Shown: in pieces, positions 23,938 through 32,042 of the stretch
Position numbering within the stretch: position 1 is the first letter of the stretch
Layout of the letters: each line of letters starts with the position of its first letter
Source: Planctomycetota bacterium
Lineage (GTDB): Bacteria; Planctomycetota; UBA1135; GCA-002686595
Direction of reading: 5' to 3'
Length of the DNA stretch: 64,000 nt
Assembly: GCA_021413885.1 (NCBI GenBank)
Contig: JAIOPM010000057.1
Span: 124,001 to 188,000 of the forward strand
Position numbers and translations under genes: made by a program
The notes under the pieces: generated by a model
Seen by the model: the letters and a program-made list of their open reading frames with translations, nothing else
The model's database searches: none
Told to the model about the DNA's origin: nothing

Positions 23938-25416
23938 TCAACCGCCGAACAGCTTGCGCCAGAAGCCGCGCGGCTCCCGCGGTGTCGACGCCGACGCGCT
24001 GGTCGCCGGCGCGAGCCCGTCGATCGGTTGCGCGAGCCGCGGCATGCGGCCGGTCTTCGCGACGATCGTCTCGACGTACGCGCGTTCGAGGTCGACCGCG
24101 AGCGCCGCGACGGTGCGCGTCGTCGGCCGCGCGGCGGCCCAACGTTCGCGCGCGGCGCGGTCGCGGGCGAAGCGCTCGAGCGCATCGCGCCACGCGAAGA
24201 CGTCGCCCGCGCGCACGACCAGACCGCCTTGTCCGCCTTGCGCGGCGTCGGCGAGCGCTCCCATGTCGCTGACGAGCACCGGCAATCCGGCCGCGCGAGC
24301 TTCACGCACGCCGAGGCCGAACGTTTCGTGCCACACGCTCGGCGCCGCGACACCGTCGAGCCGCGCGAGCACGCCGGGCAGTTCGCGATGCTCGTACGCG
24401 CCGCACAGACGGATGCGCGAGTCGCCGCGGACGAGCTCCTGCAAGGCTTCGAGCGTCGACGCGTCGCCGTGGTACGTCCACGCCGGTCCGTAGAACGCGA
24501 GCCGCAGGTTGGGCGCATCCGCTTGCGTGAACGCGCGCGCGAGCTCGAGCACGCCTTTGCTCGCGAAGAGCGCGCCGAGGACGCCGATCGTGAGTTCGCC
24601 TTCGCGGTGCGCGAGCTTCGCGCGCTCCGCGGCGACAGCGTGACGCAACTCGTCGGCGTCGATGCCGTACTCGAGGAGCTCGAGCCGCGCGCGCGCGACG
24701 CCGGACGCGACGAAGACTTCTTGGGCCGCGCGCGATGGCACGAACAAACGCGCCGGCGCTTCGAGCATCGCCAACGCGAAACTGGTGCGCGCTCCCGCCG
24801 CCGCCGCGTCGTCGGCGAGCACCTCGTCGTCGGGTCCGACGAGCTTCGCTCCGCCCGCCGCGCCGAGATGCGCCCACGTCTTCGCGATGCACTCGCCGCA
24901 CGCCGCGGGCTCAGGCGTCGCGCACACCACGCCGTCGTGGCGGAACATCTGCCCGCGCGGACAGAGCATCCAGTAGTCGTGCAGCGACATGACGAGCGGA
25001 TTGCCGACCTCCGCGATCGCCCGCAGCGCGCCGGCGCCGAAGCCGGTCAAATGATGGACGTGGATGACGTCGCACGGCGTTTCCGCCATCCATGCGAGCA
25101 CCACGTCCTCCGCGCGCCGATTGCGGATCACGTCGGCGAGCGCGCGTTGATCGTGATAGCGGTACGCCATGCGCCGGACTTCGACGCCGTCGACGTGCTC
25201 GATCGACGTCGAGTACGGCTCGCGGCCCTCGCGACCGTCGAGCGCGAGGACGTGCACGCGGTGACCGCGAGCGATCAACGCGCGCGCCGTCGCGGCCGTG
25301 TGCGTCTCGACGCCGCCGGGATCGGGATGCCAACCCTGCGCGATGAAGCCGACGTCGAGGCCGACGGCCTTGACGTGCTTGCCCAGTGCATCGGTCGAAA
25401 TCGGCGTGGCGGTCAT
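23938..25416 (-). CDS. GT4-family glycosyltransferase with cysteine-rich insertion
   Basis: The protein has 492 residues. The N-terminal domain has GWHPDPGGVETHTAATARAL (donor-side loop) and DVIHVHHLTGFG. An insertion reads LHDYWMLCPRGQMF followed by three more cysteines in CATPEPAACGECI (about residues 145-180). The C-terminal domain has LTIGVLGALFASKGVLELA and GVREARAAGLPVLVSDMG with the GT4 E-x7-E type region. The Cys cluster recurs in the next gene and may bind a metal or form a structural knuckle (inference). The ATG overlaps the stop of the upstream GT4 gene (ATGA). A short Pro/Arg-rich tail ends in GFWRKLFGG. Confidence 0.83.
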   Translation of the reverse strand: MTATPISTDALGKHVKAVGLDVGFIAQGWHPDPGGVETHTAATARALIARGHRVHVLALDGREGREPYSTSIEHVDGVEVRRMAYRYHDQRALADVIRNRRAEDVVLAWMAETPCDVIHVHHLTGFGAGALRAIAEVGNPLVMSLHDYWMLCPRGQMFRHDGVVCATPEPAACGECIAKTWAHLGAAGGAKLVGPDDEVLADDAAAAGARTSFALAMLEAPARLFVPSRAAQEVFVASGVARARLELLEYGIDADELRHAVAAERAKLAHREGELTIGVLGALFASKGVLELARAFTQADAPNLRLAFYGPAWTYHGDASTLEALQELVRGDSRIRLCGAYEHRELPGVLARLDGVAAPSVWHETFGLGVREARAAGLPVLVSDMGALADAAQGGQGGLVVRAGDVFAWRDALERFARDRAARERWAAARPTTRTVAALAVDLERAYVETIVAKTGRMPRLAQPIDGLAPATSASASTPREPRGFWRKLFGG

Positions 25417-26744
25417 CGACGAGAGTTCTCCTCGCGCACGCGAGCGTACACGGCTTCGATGCGATCGACGTGAGCCGCGAAGCCGAGCGCGAGTCCCGGT
25501 TCCTTCACGCGGCGACGCTTGCGGAGCACGACGTCGCGCAGGACGTTCGCGAGCGCGAGCGCGTCGCTCGGCGGGAAGACGTCGCCGAACCGCGGCGCTT
25601 CGACGACTTCGGCGAGACCGCGCACGTCGCTGGCGACGATCGGCACGCCGGCGGCGCGCGCTTGCAGCGCGGCGAACGGCGCGTTCTCCATCCACAGCGA
25701 CGGCACGACGATCGCGGAGAGATGACGGAAGAGTTCGGGCACCTCCGCGTGCTCGATCGAAGCGTGGATCGCGACGCGCTCGTCCGCGTCCGCCATCGCT
25801 TGGCCGACGTAGTCGCGGTAGCGCTCACCCGCCGAATCGCCGTAGAACTCGACGCGCCACGGCTCGACCGATTCCGGCAGGCGGCGCGCCATGAGCTTCA
25901 CGGCATCGAGCAGCACGTGCGGCCCCTTGTGCGGCGCGTACTGACCGAGGAACGCGATGCGCACGAGCGCGTCGGTCGGTTCCGCGCGCGCGGCGATGAA
26001 CGGCGTCTCGTCGAAGGCGTAGGTGAGCTCCTCGATGCGCGCTCGCTCGAAACCGGCGCGCACGAAGACCTCGGCGAGCGCGCGCGTCGGCGCAATGAAG
26101 CGATCGATCGAACGCGCGGCGACGGCGATCGTGCGCTCGCGTTCCGCGACGTCGGCGGCGGTCACGACGCGGCCCGCGCCGCCGAGCGCGGCCGCCGCGC
26201 GTACGGCGACGCGCTTGGTCAGGAGCTCGAGCCCGTGCGCGTCGAAGCTCGACGGCTCGCGGATGCAGCGCGCGCACGTCGCCGGCGGATGCGGCCCGCC
26301 GCAGTCGCGCGAATGCCAGTCGAACATCTGCCCGCGGTGACACAGGAGCCCGAAGTCGGTCAACGTGACGACGTTCGGCACGCCGCGCGCGCGCGCGATC
26401 TCCGGCAAGCGCACCGACAGGCCCCACAGGAGATAGTTGAAGTGCACGAGCTCGAACCGCTCGCGCTCGAGCAACGCATCGAACGCGCTCTCGACCGTCG
26501 CGTTGCGATAGCTGTCGGCGAGCGGCTTCGCCGGATCCGGCGGGTTCGCGATCACGAAAACGCGGAAACCGTCGGACTCCGAGACGTCGATCGTTCCGCG
26601 CGGACGAGTCCGATCGCGGACCGCGTGCAGGATCGCGACCTCGTGCCCGCGCGCAGCGAGACCGCGCGCCAGCTGGTGCGTGTAGAACTCGGTCCCCCAC
26701 CGACCTCGGGGAGGAAAACCGCGCGAGACGAGCAGGAGCTTCAT
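25413..26744 (-). CDS. GT4-family glycosyltransferase with cysteine-rich insertion
   Basis: The protein has 443 residues. MKLLLVSRGFPPRGRWGTEF begins the GT-B N-domain; here the usual GG loop is RWGTE. FELVHFNYLLWGLSVRLP and VTLTDFGLLCHRGQMFDW follow, then CGGPHPPATCARCI, giving the same Cys-...-RGQM-...-Cys-x(n)-Cys-x2-Cys pattern as its neighbour. The C-domain has RIAFLGQYAPHKGPHVLLDA and FAALQARAAGVPIVASDVRG. It is probably a sugar transferase of the same pathway as the overlapping downstream gene. It begins 31 bp after the stop of the sulfatase-fold protein gene, so the three are likely one transcription unit. Confidence 0.85.
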   Translation of the reverse strand: MKLLLVSRGFPPRGRWGTEFYTHQLARGLAARGHEVAILHAVRDRTRPRGTIDVSESDGFRVFVIANPPDPAKPLADSYRNATVESAFDALLERERFELVHFNYLLWGLSVRLPEIARARGVPNVVTLTDFGLLCHRGQMFDWHSRDCGGPHPPATCARCIREPSSFDAHGLELLTKRVAVRAAAALGGAGRVVTAADVAERERTIAVAARSIDRFIAPTRALAEVFVRAGFERARIEELTYAFDETPFIAARAEPTDALVRIAFLGQYAPHKGPHVLLDAVKLMARRLPESVEPWRVEFYGDSAGERYRDYVGQAMADADERVAIHASIEHAEVPELFRHLSAIVVPSLWMENAPFAALQARAAGVPIVASDVRGLAEVVEAPRFGDVFPPSDALALANVLRDVVLRKRRRVKEPGLALGFAAHVDRIEAVYARVREENSRR

Positions 26745-26775
26745 CGCGCCAAGCGGCTCGGGGCGCGGACGACGC

Positions 26776-28275
26776 TCACTTCGCCTCCGCGGGCGGCGTC
26801 GATTTCGGCTCGAGAGTCGCAGCCGTCGACGCGCCGAGCCAAGTGCGCGCCTGCCAACGCTCGCGCGCGCGTTCGGCGCGTTGGAACCAACCTTCGCCGG
26901 CGACGCTGAGCTCGGCGCGCGCGTCGAGCCCCTCGAGCGCGTCGATCAAGTGCCCCGGCCGCGGCGAACGCGTACGGTCGTGATAGACCTCGCGAATCTC
27001 GTCGACGTGATCGCGATCGTCGCCGAACCACGAGCGCACGAGCTCGGCGTCGAGCGCGCGTCCCGGCCGCACGCGTTCGAGACAGTGGTCGTGATCGATC
27101 ACCACCCAACCGGGTTGGTAGCCCGAGCTCGCGAACGCGAGACCGCGCGACGTCGCCCGCGTTCCGCGCAGGACGTCGAGCAACGGCTCGCCGTGCATCG
27201 CTTCGCCCTGCAGCGCCTCGCCGGGCGGCGCGAACCCCGCGCACGCGAGCAACGTCGGCGCGACGTCGACCAATCCGACGGCGTCGGCGAACGTCCGCGG
27301 CTCGAGCGCGATCGCTTTCGCCGGCCGCAAGATCCACGGCACGTGCAGGTCCGCGTCGGCGAGCGTGCCCGAGTCGAGGTAGAGCCCGGTTTCACCGAAG
27401 CTCAGCCCGTACGCGCCGACGATGCAGACCGTGACGTCGTCGAAGCGGCCGAGCTGCTTCAGGTGCGCGAAGAGCCGACCGAGTTGGCGATCGAGCTTGT
27501 GCACCGCGCCGTCGTACGTCGCTTCGTACTCGCCGAGCGTGCGCGCGCTCCCGCGCCAACGCGAACGCGGCAGCGCGAAGAACGTGCGGTCGCCGATGCC
27601 GACCGGCGGGAGATCGGCAAGCTCGGGCCGCGGCGGATAGTACGTGTCCCACTGCGACGGCGGCTCGGACCACACACGCTCGAGATCGTGGAGGTGCAGG
27701 TACGCGAACCAATTCTCGGCGCGCGGCAAGTTCTTGAGCCACTGCTCGAAGTGCTCGGACACGCCCGACACGCCGAGGTCGGCGGGCCGCGTGTCCTCGT
27801 CGATCTCGCACGCCATGAAGTCGGTGAAGCCGCGCGCGAAGCCGAAGTTGGTGGCGAGCGCCGGATCGTCGACGAACGCCGACGTCGCCCAACCGTGGCG
27901 CAGGAACTCCTTCGCGAGAGACGGCGCGTCGTCGGGCACTTGCCACGTCGTCAATTGGTTGGGAATCACTTCCTGCGGCAGGATGCGGCGAGCGATCGTC
28001 GCGTCGCAGCCGGTCAAGAGCGCGGCGTGCGACGGCACCATGCGTGGCGCGGACGCGTAGGCGCGCTCGAAGCTGACGCCTTGCTTCGCCAACGCGTCGA
28101 GGATCGGCGTCGTGTCACGGTCGTAGCCGCCGGAGCCCGTGTGATCGGCGCGCAACGCGTCGATGGAGATCAACAGCACGCCGCGCCCGGCTCCGTGGTT
28201 CGACGCGCGCGGTCCGCACGCGACGAGCAACGCGACCGGAGCCGCGATCCAGAGCCAACGTGCGTCGCGCTTCAT
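26776..28275 (-). CDS. Sulfatase-fold lipoprotein with degenerate active site (probable pseudoenzyme)
   Basis: The protein has 499 residues with lipobox LLVAC (Cys20). The alkaline phosphatase/sulfatase fold is clear: LLISIDALRADHTG (first metal Asp), TPILDALAKQGVSFERAYA, PSHAALLTG and WFAYLHLHD. Two key sites are altered. The nucleophile position, Cys, Ser or Thr in C-x-P-S-(R/H), is Met in RMVPSH. The DHG metal-binding motif expected before the conserved GExxxY is GAYG in IVGAYGLSFGE. A sulfatase without a nucleophile and without this metal pair should not hydrolyse sulfate esters, so a binding or structural role is inferred. It is first in a run with two GT4 genes and follows the Bat operon by 70 bp. 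The ATG at 28275 gives the best lipoprotein signal. Confidence 0.8.
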   Translation of the reverse strand: MKRDARWLWIAAPVALLVACGPRASNHGAGRGVLLISIDALRADHTGSGGYDRDTTPILDALAKQGVSFERAYASAPRMVPSHAALLTGCDATIARRILPQEVIPNQLTTWQVPDDAPSLAKEFLRHGWATSAFVDDPALATNFGFARGFTDFMACEIDEDTRPADLGVSGVSEHFEQWLKNLPRAENWFAYLHLHDLERVWSEPPSQWDTYYPPRPELADLPPVGIGDRTFFALPRSRWRGSARTLGEYEATYDGAVHKLDRQLGRLFAHLKQLGRFDDVTVCIVGAYGLSFGETGLYLDSGTLADADLHVPWILRPAKAIALEPRTFADAVGLVDVAPTLLACAGFAPPGEALQGEAMHGEPLLDVLRGTRATSRGLAFASSGYQPGWVVIDHDHCLERVRPGRALDAELVRSWFGDDRDHVDEIREVYHDRTRSPRPGHLIDALEGLDARAELSVAGEGWFQRAERARERWQARTWLGASTAATLEPKSTPPAEAK

Positions 28276-28345
28276 CGTGGCGCACAGCTTCGCGGTCGCG
28301 AGGGGCGGACACAAGCACCGTGCGACGGGCCGAGACCCGAGTCGC

Positions 28346-29104
28346 TCAGCGCGCGAGCGCGAAGACGCTCTCCTCGCGGACCCAACCCGACGCGTTCAGG
28401 ACGCCGCCGACCTGGACCCAACCGGGCAAACCGTCGCGGCGCCGCACGGTCGCGCCGGCGGGCAACGTCTCGATCGTCGTCGCTTCGCCGCGCGGTTCGC
28501 TCTTCAAGGCCGCGCCCGACTTCTCGATGACGAGCAAGCCGTCGGCGCGCTCGCGCTCGAGCGCCTTGACCCACGGCACCAACGCGAGGAGCGCGAAGAC
28601 ACCGAACAGGAACGCGAGTCGCTTCCACAACGCGCCGCCGCGGAAGGCTTCGAGCAGCAACGCGGCAACGAACGCGCCGAGAACCGCGAGCGCGAACCAA
28701 CTCGCTTCGGCGACGGTCCACACGTCGACGACGCGCTGCACCGTCGAGGCGAGGTCGCCTTTGTCGAACGGCTCGAAGCCGCCTTCGCGGCGCGCGAACT
28801 CGAGGTTCGCGCGCACCTTGCCGTCGCGCGGCGCGAGCCGGCGCGCGGCGCTGAACCAACCGACCGCCTGCGGGAAGTCGCCCGCGCGCGCGGTCGCGTT
28901 GCCGAGGTCGAAGCACAACGCCGCGCGATCGACGTCGGCCGTCGGATCGTCGAGCGTCGCGAGCCAGTGCGAACGCGCGCGCGCGAAGTCGCCGGCGCGG
29001 TAGGCCGCGACGCCGGCGTCGAAGCTCGCGCGGCCGGAGCTCTGCGCCGACGCGGCGAACGCGAGCAGTGCGAAGACGAGTAGACGGATGAAGAGGCGCG
29101 CCAT
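28346..29104 (-). CDS. BatE-like protein: signal peptide, TPR, membrane helices, SH3-like tail
   Basis: The protein has 252 residues. The signal sequence ends at SAQ (about residue 21). TPR units follow (FDAGVAAYRAGDFARARSHW; FDLGNATARAGDFPQAVGWF) to about 110, then two hydrophobic helices (about 128-185), then an SH3-type segment (about 195-245, GLLVIEKSGAALKSEP and GWVQVGGV). This is the organisation of BatE in Bat (Bacteroides aerotolerance) operons. It sits at the operon's end; the ATG shares one base with the batD stop (TGATG). It probably acts as a periplasmic adaptor; no enzymatic motif is present. Confidence 0.8.
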   Translation of the reverse strand: MARLFIRLLVFALLAFAASAQSSGRASFDAGVAAYRAGDFARARSHWLATLDDPTADVDRAALCFDLGNATARAGDFPQAVGWFSAARRLAPRDGKVRANLEFARREGGFEPFDKGDLASTVQRVVDVWTVAEASWFALAVLGAFVAALLLEAFRGGALWKRLAFLFGVFALLALVPWVKALERERADGLLVIEKSGAALKSEPRGEATTIETLPAGATVRRRDGLPGWVQVGGVLNASGWVREESVFALAR

Positions 29105-30855
29105 CACAGTCCTCCCGCGATCAAGCGATCGGCGAGCGCGAGCACGCGACCGGAGTCGACGTCCTGAGCTTCGCCGGACCACGCGCTGCGTTCGAGCAGG
29201 GCGAGCTCGCGCTCGAGTTCGTGCGCGAGCTCCGTCTCGATCGGTGCGGCGCTCGCTGCGTCGACGCGTCGACCGATCCACGCCTCGCGCGGTTCCTTGC
29301 TGCGCGCGCCGAGGAATTCGCAGAAGGCTTCCATGCGACCGCGCGCGTCGGCGGCACGCGCGAGCTCGCGCTCGAGGTTCTTGCGCGCTCGACGTCTGCG
29401 CCTCTCGGCCGGCGCGTTCGGATCGCCGCGGCGACGGACCCGCGCGCGCAGCCCGAGCACCAGCGCCGGCGCGAGCACGAACGCGCCGAGCAGGAACTCG
29501 CCCGGCACCGGTGCGAAGCTCCGCCGCGGCGTCGCCTTGGCGTCGACGTCGACGAGGTCTTCGGACGAACGCTTGGTCTCGCCGGGGACGTCGAGCGACT
29601 TCGCGTCGGTCAACGGCCGCACGTGGATCGTGATCGGCGGCGTCGCGAGGCGCCGGTACATCATCTTCTCGGGATCGAAGACCGGCATCTCGAGCGGCGG
29701 GATCGCTTGGATCGACGGCTCGAGCGGCGCGAGGTCGTACACGACGACGCGGCGATCGACCGCCTTCGTCTCGGTCTTGCCGTACACGCGGAAACCGCGG
29801 AACGCGTCCTGGTGCGACGGATCGGGCGCTTCGAAGAACTCGAGGTTGCCCGCGCCGCTCCACTCGACCTTGAACTTGATCGAGTCGCCGGCGGTGACGT
29901 CGCGCGGCTCGGCGCCGGCCTTGACGACGAACGTGCCGACCGCGCCGCCGAAGTCGAACGGACGACCTTCTTCAGGCAACGGGATCACGTCGATCGCGAG
30001 CGGTTCGCCGCGCGCGAAAAATTGCTCGGCGCGTTCGAGCGACTGGCGCAGCGCGAAGAAGTCGTCGCGCGCGACGACGCGGCCGAACTCGAGCGAGCTC
30101 GTCGAGAACTCGAGCTTACCCGCGCGCGTCGGCGTGAAGCTCTTGGTCATCCGGAACGTGCGGAACGTTGCGCCGCCGATCACGGTGGGCTCGACTTCCT
30201 CGAAGTGCTCGAAGCGCTCGGTGTCGATGAACACATACACGTCGTTCGGCGTGCGCGAAGGCTGAGCGACCGGGTTCTCGACCGTGCCTTCGAGCTGCGT
30301 CCACCACGGCAGCGAGAGGATCGCGTAGTTGAAGCGCGAACGGCGCACGTCCCAGCCGAAGCGCACCTCGACCGTGAACGGTTGGCCGTCGATCACCTTC
30401 TTCGACGAAGGAATCACTTGGACGAAGCCGAGGTCCTCGCCTTGGAGATCGGCGACGACGGTCAGCGAGAGCGGTGCGCTCTGCACCGCTCGACCGCCGA
30501 TGCGCACCGTGATCGCGGGGATCGTGAACTCGCCGGTCTTCTCGGGGCGCACCTGAGTGCTCCACGTCAGCGCCTGGTACTGCACGACGCGTCCGCCGGC
30601 GAACGTCGTCGAGCTCTGCCGCGACGGACCGCCGAAGCGACCGATCGCGAGGCCGGGCACGACGGGGAGCGCGTCGACGGTCGCGTCGGCCGCGTTCTCG
30701 ACGCTCAACTGCAGCACCAGCGCTTCGCCGAGCTTCGCGACGCCGGTCGAGAGCTTCGCCGTCACGCGCGGTTCCGCGCCCTGCGCGGCGGCGAACGCGG
30801 CGAGCAGCCACGCGCCGAACACGACTCGCAGCACGAACCCCCGAGTCTTCGTCAT
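29104..30855 (-). CDS. batD: BatD-like oxygen-tolerance protein
   Basis: The protein has 583 residues, with a signal peptide ending around FAAAQGAE. Repeated beta-sandwich domains follow: ARLS...VENAADATVD-type strands, RPEKTGEFTIPAITVRIGG, and VEVRFGWDVRRSRFN. Then come one membrane helix (about residues 470-490) and a cytoplasmic helical tail. TGEFTIPAITVRIGG is close to the BatD signature in which strands build a 'protein BatD' domain. Bat proteins are tied to oxidative or envelope stress, with the mechanism unsettled. The batC stop lies 2 bp upstream of this ATG and the BatE start overlaps its stop, so the order matches known bat clusters. Confidence 0.85.
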   Translation of the reverse strand: MTKTRGFVLRVVFGAWLLAAFAAAQGAEPRVTAKLSTGVAKLGEALVLQLSVENAADATVDALPVVPGLAIGRFGGPSRQSSTTFAGGRVVQYQALTWSTQVRPEKTGEFTIPAITVRIGGRAVQSAPLSLTVVADLQGEDLGFVQVIPSSKKVIDGQPFTVEVRFGWDVRRSRFNYAILSLPWWTQLEGTVENPVAQPSRTPNDVYVFIDTERFEHFEEVEPTVIGGATFRTFRMTKSFTPTRAGKLEFSTSSLEFGRVVARDDFFALRQSLERAEQFFARGEPLAIDVIPLPEEGRPFDFGGAVGTFVVKAGAEPRDVTAGDSIKFKVEWSGAGNLEFFEAPDPSHQDAFRGFRVYGKTETKAVDRRVVVYDLAPLEPSIQAIPPLEMPVFDPEKMMYRRLATPPITIHVRPLTDAKSLDVPGETKRSSEDLVDVDAKATPRRSFAPVPGEFLLGAFVLAPALVLGLRARVRRRGDPNAPAERRRRRARKNLERELARAADARGRMEAFCEFLGARSKEPREAWIGRRVDAASAAPIETELAHELERELALLERSAWSGEAQDVDSGRVLALADRLIAGGL

Positions 30856-30857
30856 CG

Positions 30858-32042
30858 CTACCAATCCTTCTCCGCGCTCCGGTGACGGGAGCGACGCAAA
30901 CGCGCTTCGAGCGCCTTGCCTTCCTTCTCGATCTCGTCGAGCTGACTCAGGATCCGCATCACTTCCTCGCGGGTCAGCACGCGCTCGTCCTCGCCCGGCT
31001 TCGGCTCGCCTGCGACGTCGTCCTTCTTCTCGTCCGCCTTCTGCGCCTGCTCGTCCTTCGCCTTCTCTGCGTCCGACTTCTGTTCGTCGGCCTTCTTCTG
31101 TTCGTCCGTCTTCTGCTCGTCGGACTTCTCGTCCTTGCCCTGCTGGTCCTTCTTCTCGTCGGACTGCGGTTGGTCGGGCTTCGAGCCGTCCTTCTTCTCC
31201 TGCGACGGATCTTGGTCGGACTTGTCGGGCTTCGAGTCCTTGGAGTCCTGCTTCTGATCGTCCTTCTTGTCCGGATCCTGCTTCTGATTCGGATCCTGGC
31301 TCTGTTGCTTCTGCTGGTCTTCCTGCTGCTGCTTGCGTTGAGCCTCGATCTCGCGCAAACGCCTCTGGATGAACTCGAGGTTCGCGCGCGTGTCCTCGCC
31401 GTGCCAATCGGCGCGCAGGCGCTCGACGAGTTCGTTCCGCGCGACGCGGTACGCGTTCTCCAACGCGTCGAGCGGATCGGCGCCCTTCGGCGCGGGACCT
31501 TGCGGGAGCGGCGCGTTCTGCTGCGCCTCGCGCAACCGCTCGGCGAGCCCGAGCGAGATCGCGCCGACGTCGTAGCCCGCGTCGAGCCGCAGCGCGCCCG
31601 GCCCGGCGAGCGCGAGCGCGGTGCGGAAGCGTGCTTGCGCTTCCGCCGCCTTGCCGCCGCGATCGAGCGCGACGCCGGCGGCGTAGTGGATCTCGCCGCG
31701 GCCCGCGGAACTCAAACCTCCGAGTCCGAACGCGGCGACGGCGGGCTCGACGAGATCGAAACCGCGCCGCACCCACGCGTGCTCGCCTTCGAAACTCGTG
31801 CGCAACTTCGACCACGCGTTCGGCGCGAGCAACGCGTCCGCGAGCCCGAGCGCGACGTCGGTCTTGCCTTCGCCGACCGCGGCCTGCAGAGAACTGAGTC
31901 CGTCGGCGGGACCGTCGAACTTCGGGAGTTCCGGCTTGGGCGCGGGCTCGACCGCGACCGGAGCGGGAGTTTGCGCCGGAGCGTTCTGCGTCGGAGCACT
32001 CGGAACCGGTGCTTGGAACCACGCGAAGAGCAACGCGATCAC
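30858..32042 (-). CDS. batC: BatC-like TPR protein with long Lys/Asp/Gln/Ser-rich segment
   Basis: The protein has 394 residues and starts at GTG 32042 inside the batB stop (GTGA). A short hydrophobic start is followed by a Pro/Ala linker. A TPR region covers about 50-220 (HYAAGVALDRGGKAAEAQAR; VARNELVERLRADW; TRANLEFIQRRL). Residues 230-350 are a highly charged low-complexity tract built of QKQD/KSDEQK-type words. The end (about 355-394) is VLTREEVMRILSQLDEIEKE, as in BatC C-termini. The tract is probably disordered and, being free of Arg codons, stands out from the Arg-rich neighbourhood. Its role is unknown; it may tether partners. Confidence 0.78.
   Translation of the reverse strand: MIALLFAWFQAPVPSAPTQNAPAQTPAPVAVEPAPKPELPKFDGPADGLSSLQAAVGEGKTDVALGLADALLAPNAWSKLRTSFEGEHAWVRRGFDLVEPAVAAFGLGGLSSAGRGEIHYAAGVALDRGGKAAEAQARFRTALALAGPGALRLDAGYDVGAISLGLAERLREAQQNAPLPQGPAPKGADPLDALENAYRVARNELVERLRADWHGEDTRANLEFIQRRLREIEAQRKQQQEDQQKQQSQDPNQKQDPDKKDDQKQDSKDSKPDKSDQDPSQEKKDGSKPDQPQSDEKKDQQGKDEKSDEQKTDEQKKADEQKSDAEKAKDEQAQKADEKKDDVAGEPKPGEDERVLTREEVMRILSQLDEIEKEGKALEARLRRSRHRSAEKDW

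Noticed and set aside
20964-28275. Glycan block as a horizontally acquired island
   Set aside because: Base composition and codon bias match the surroundings, and no mobility gene or tRNA border is present.
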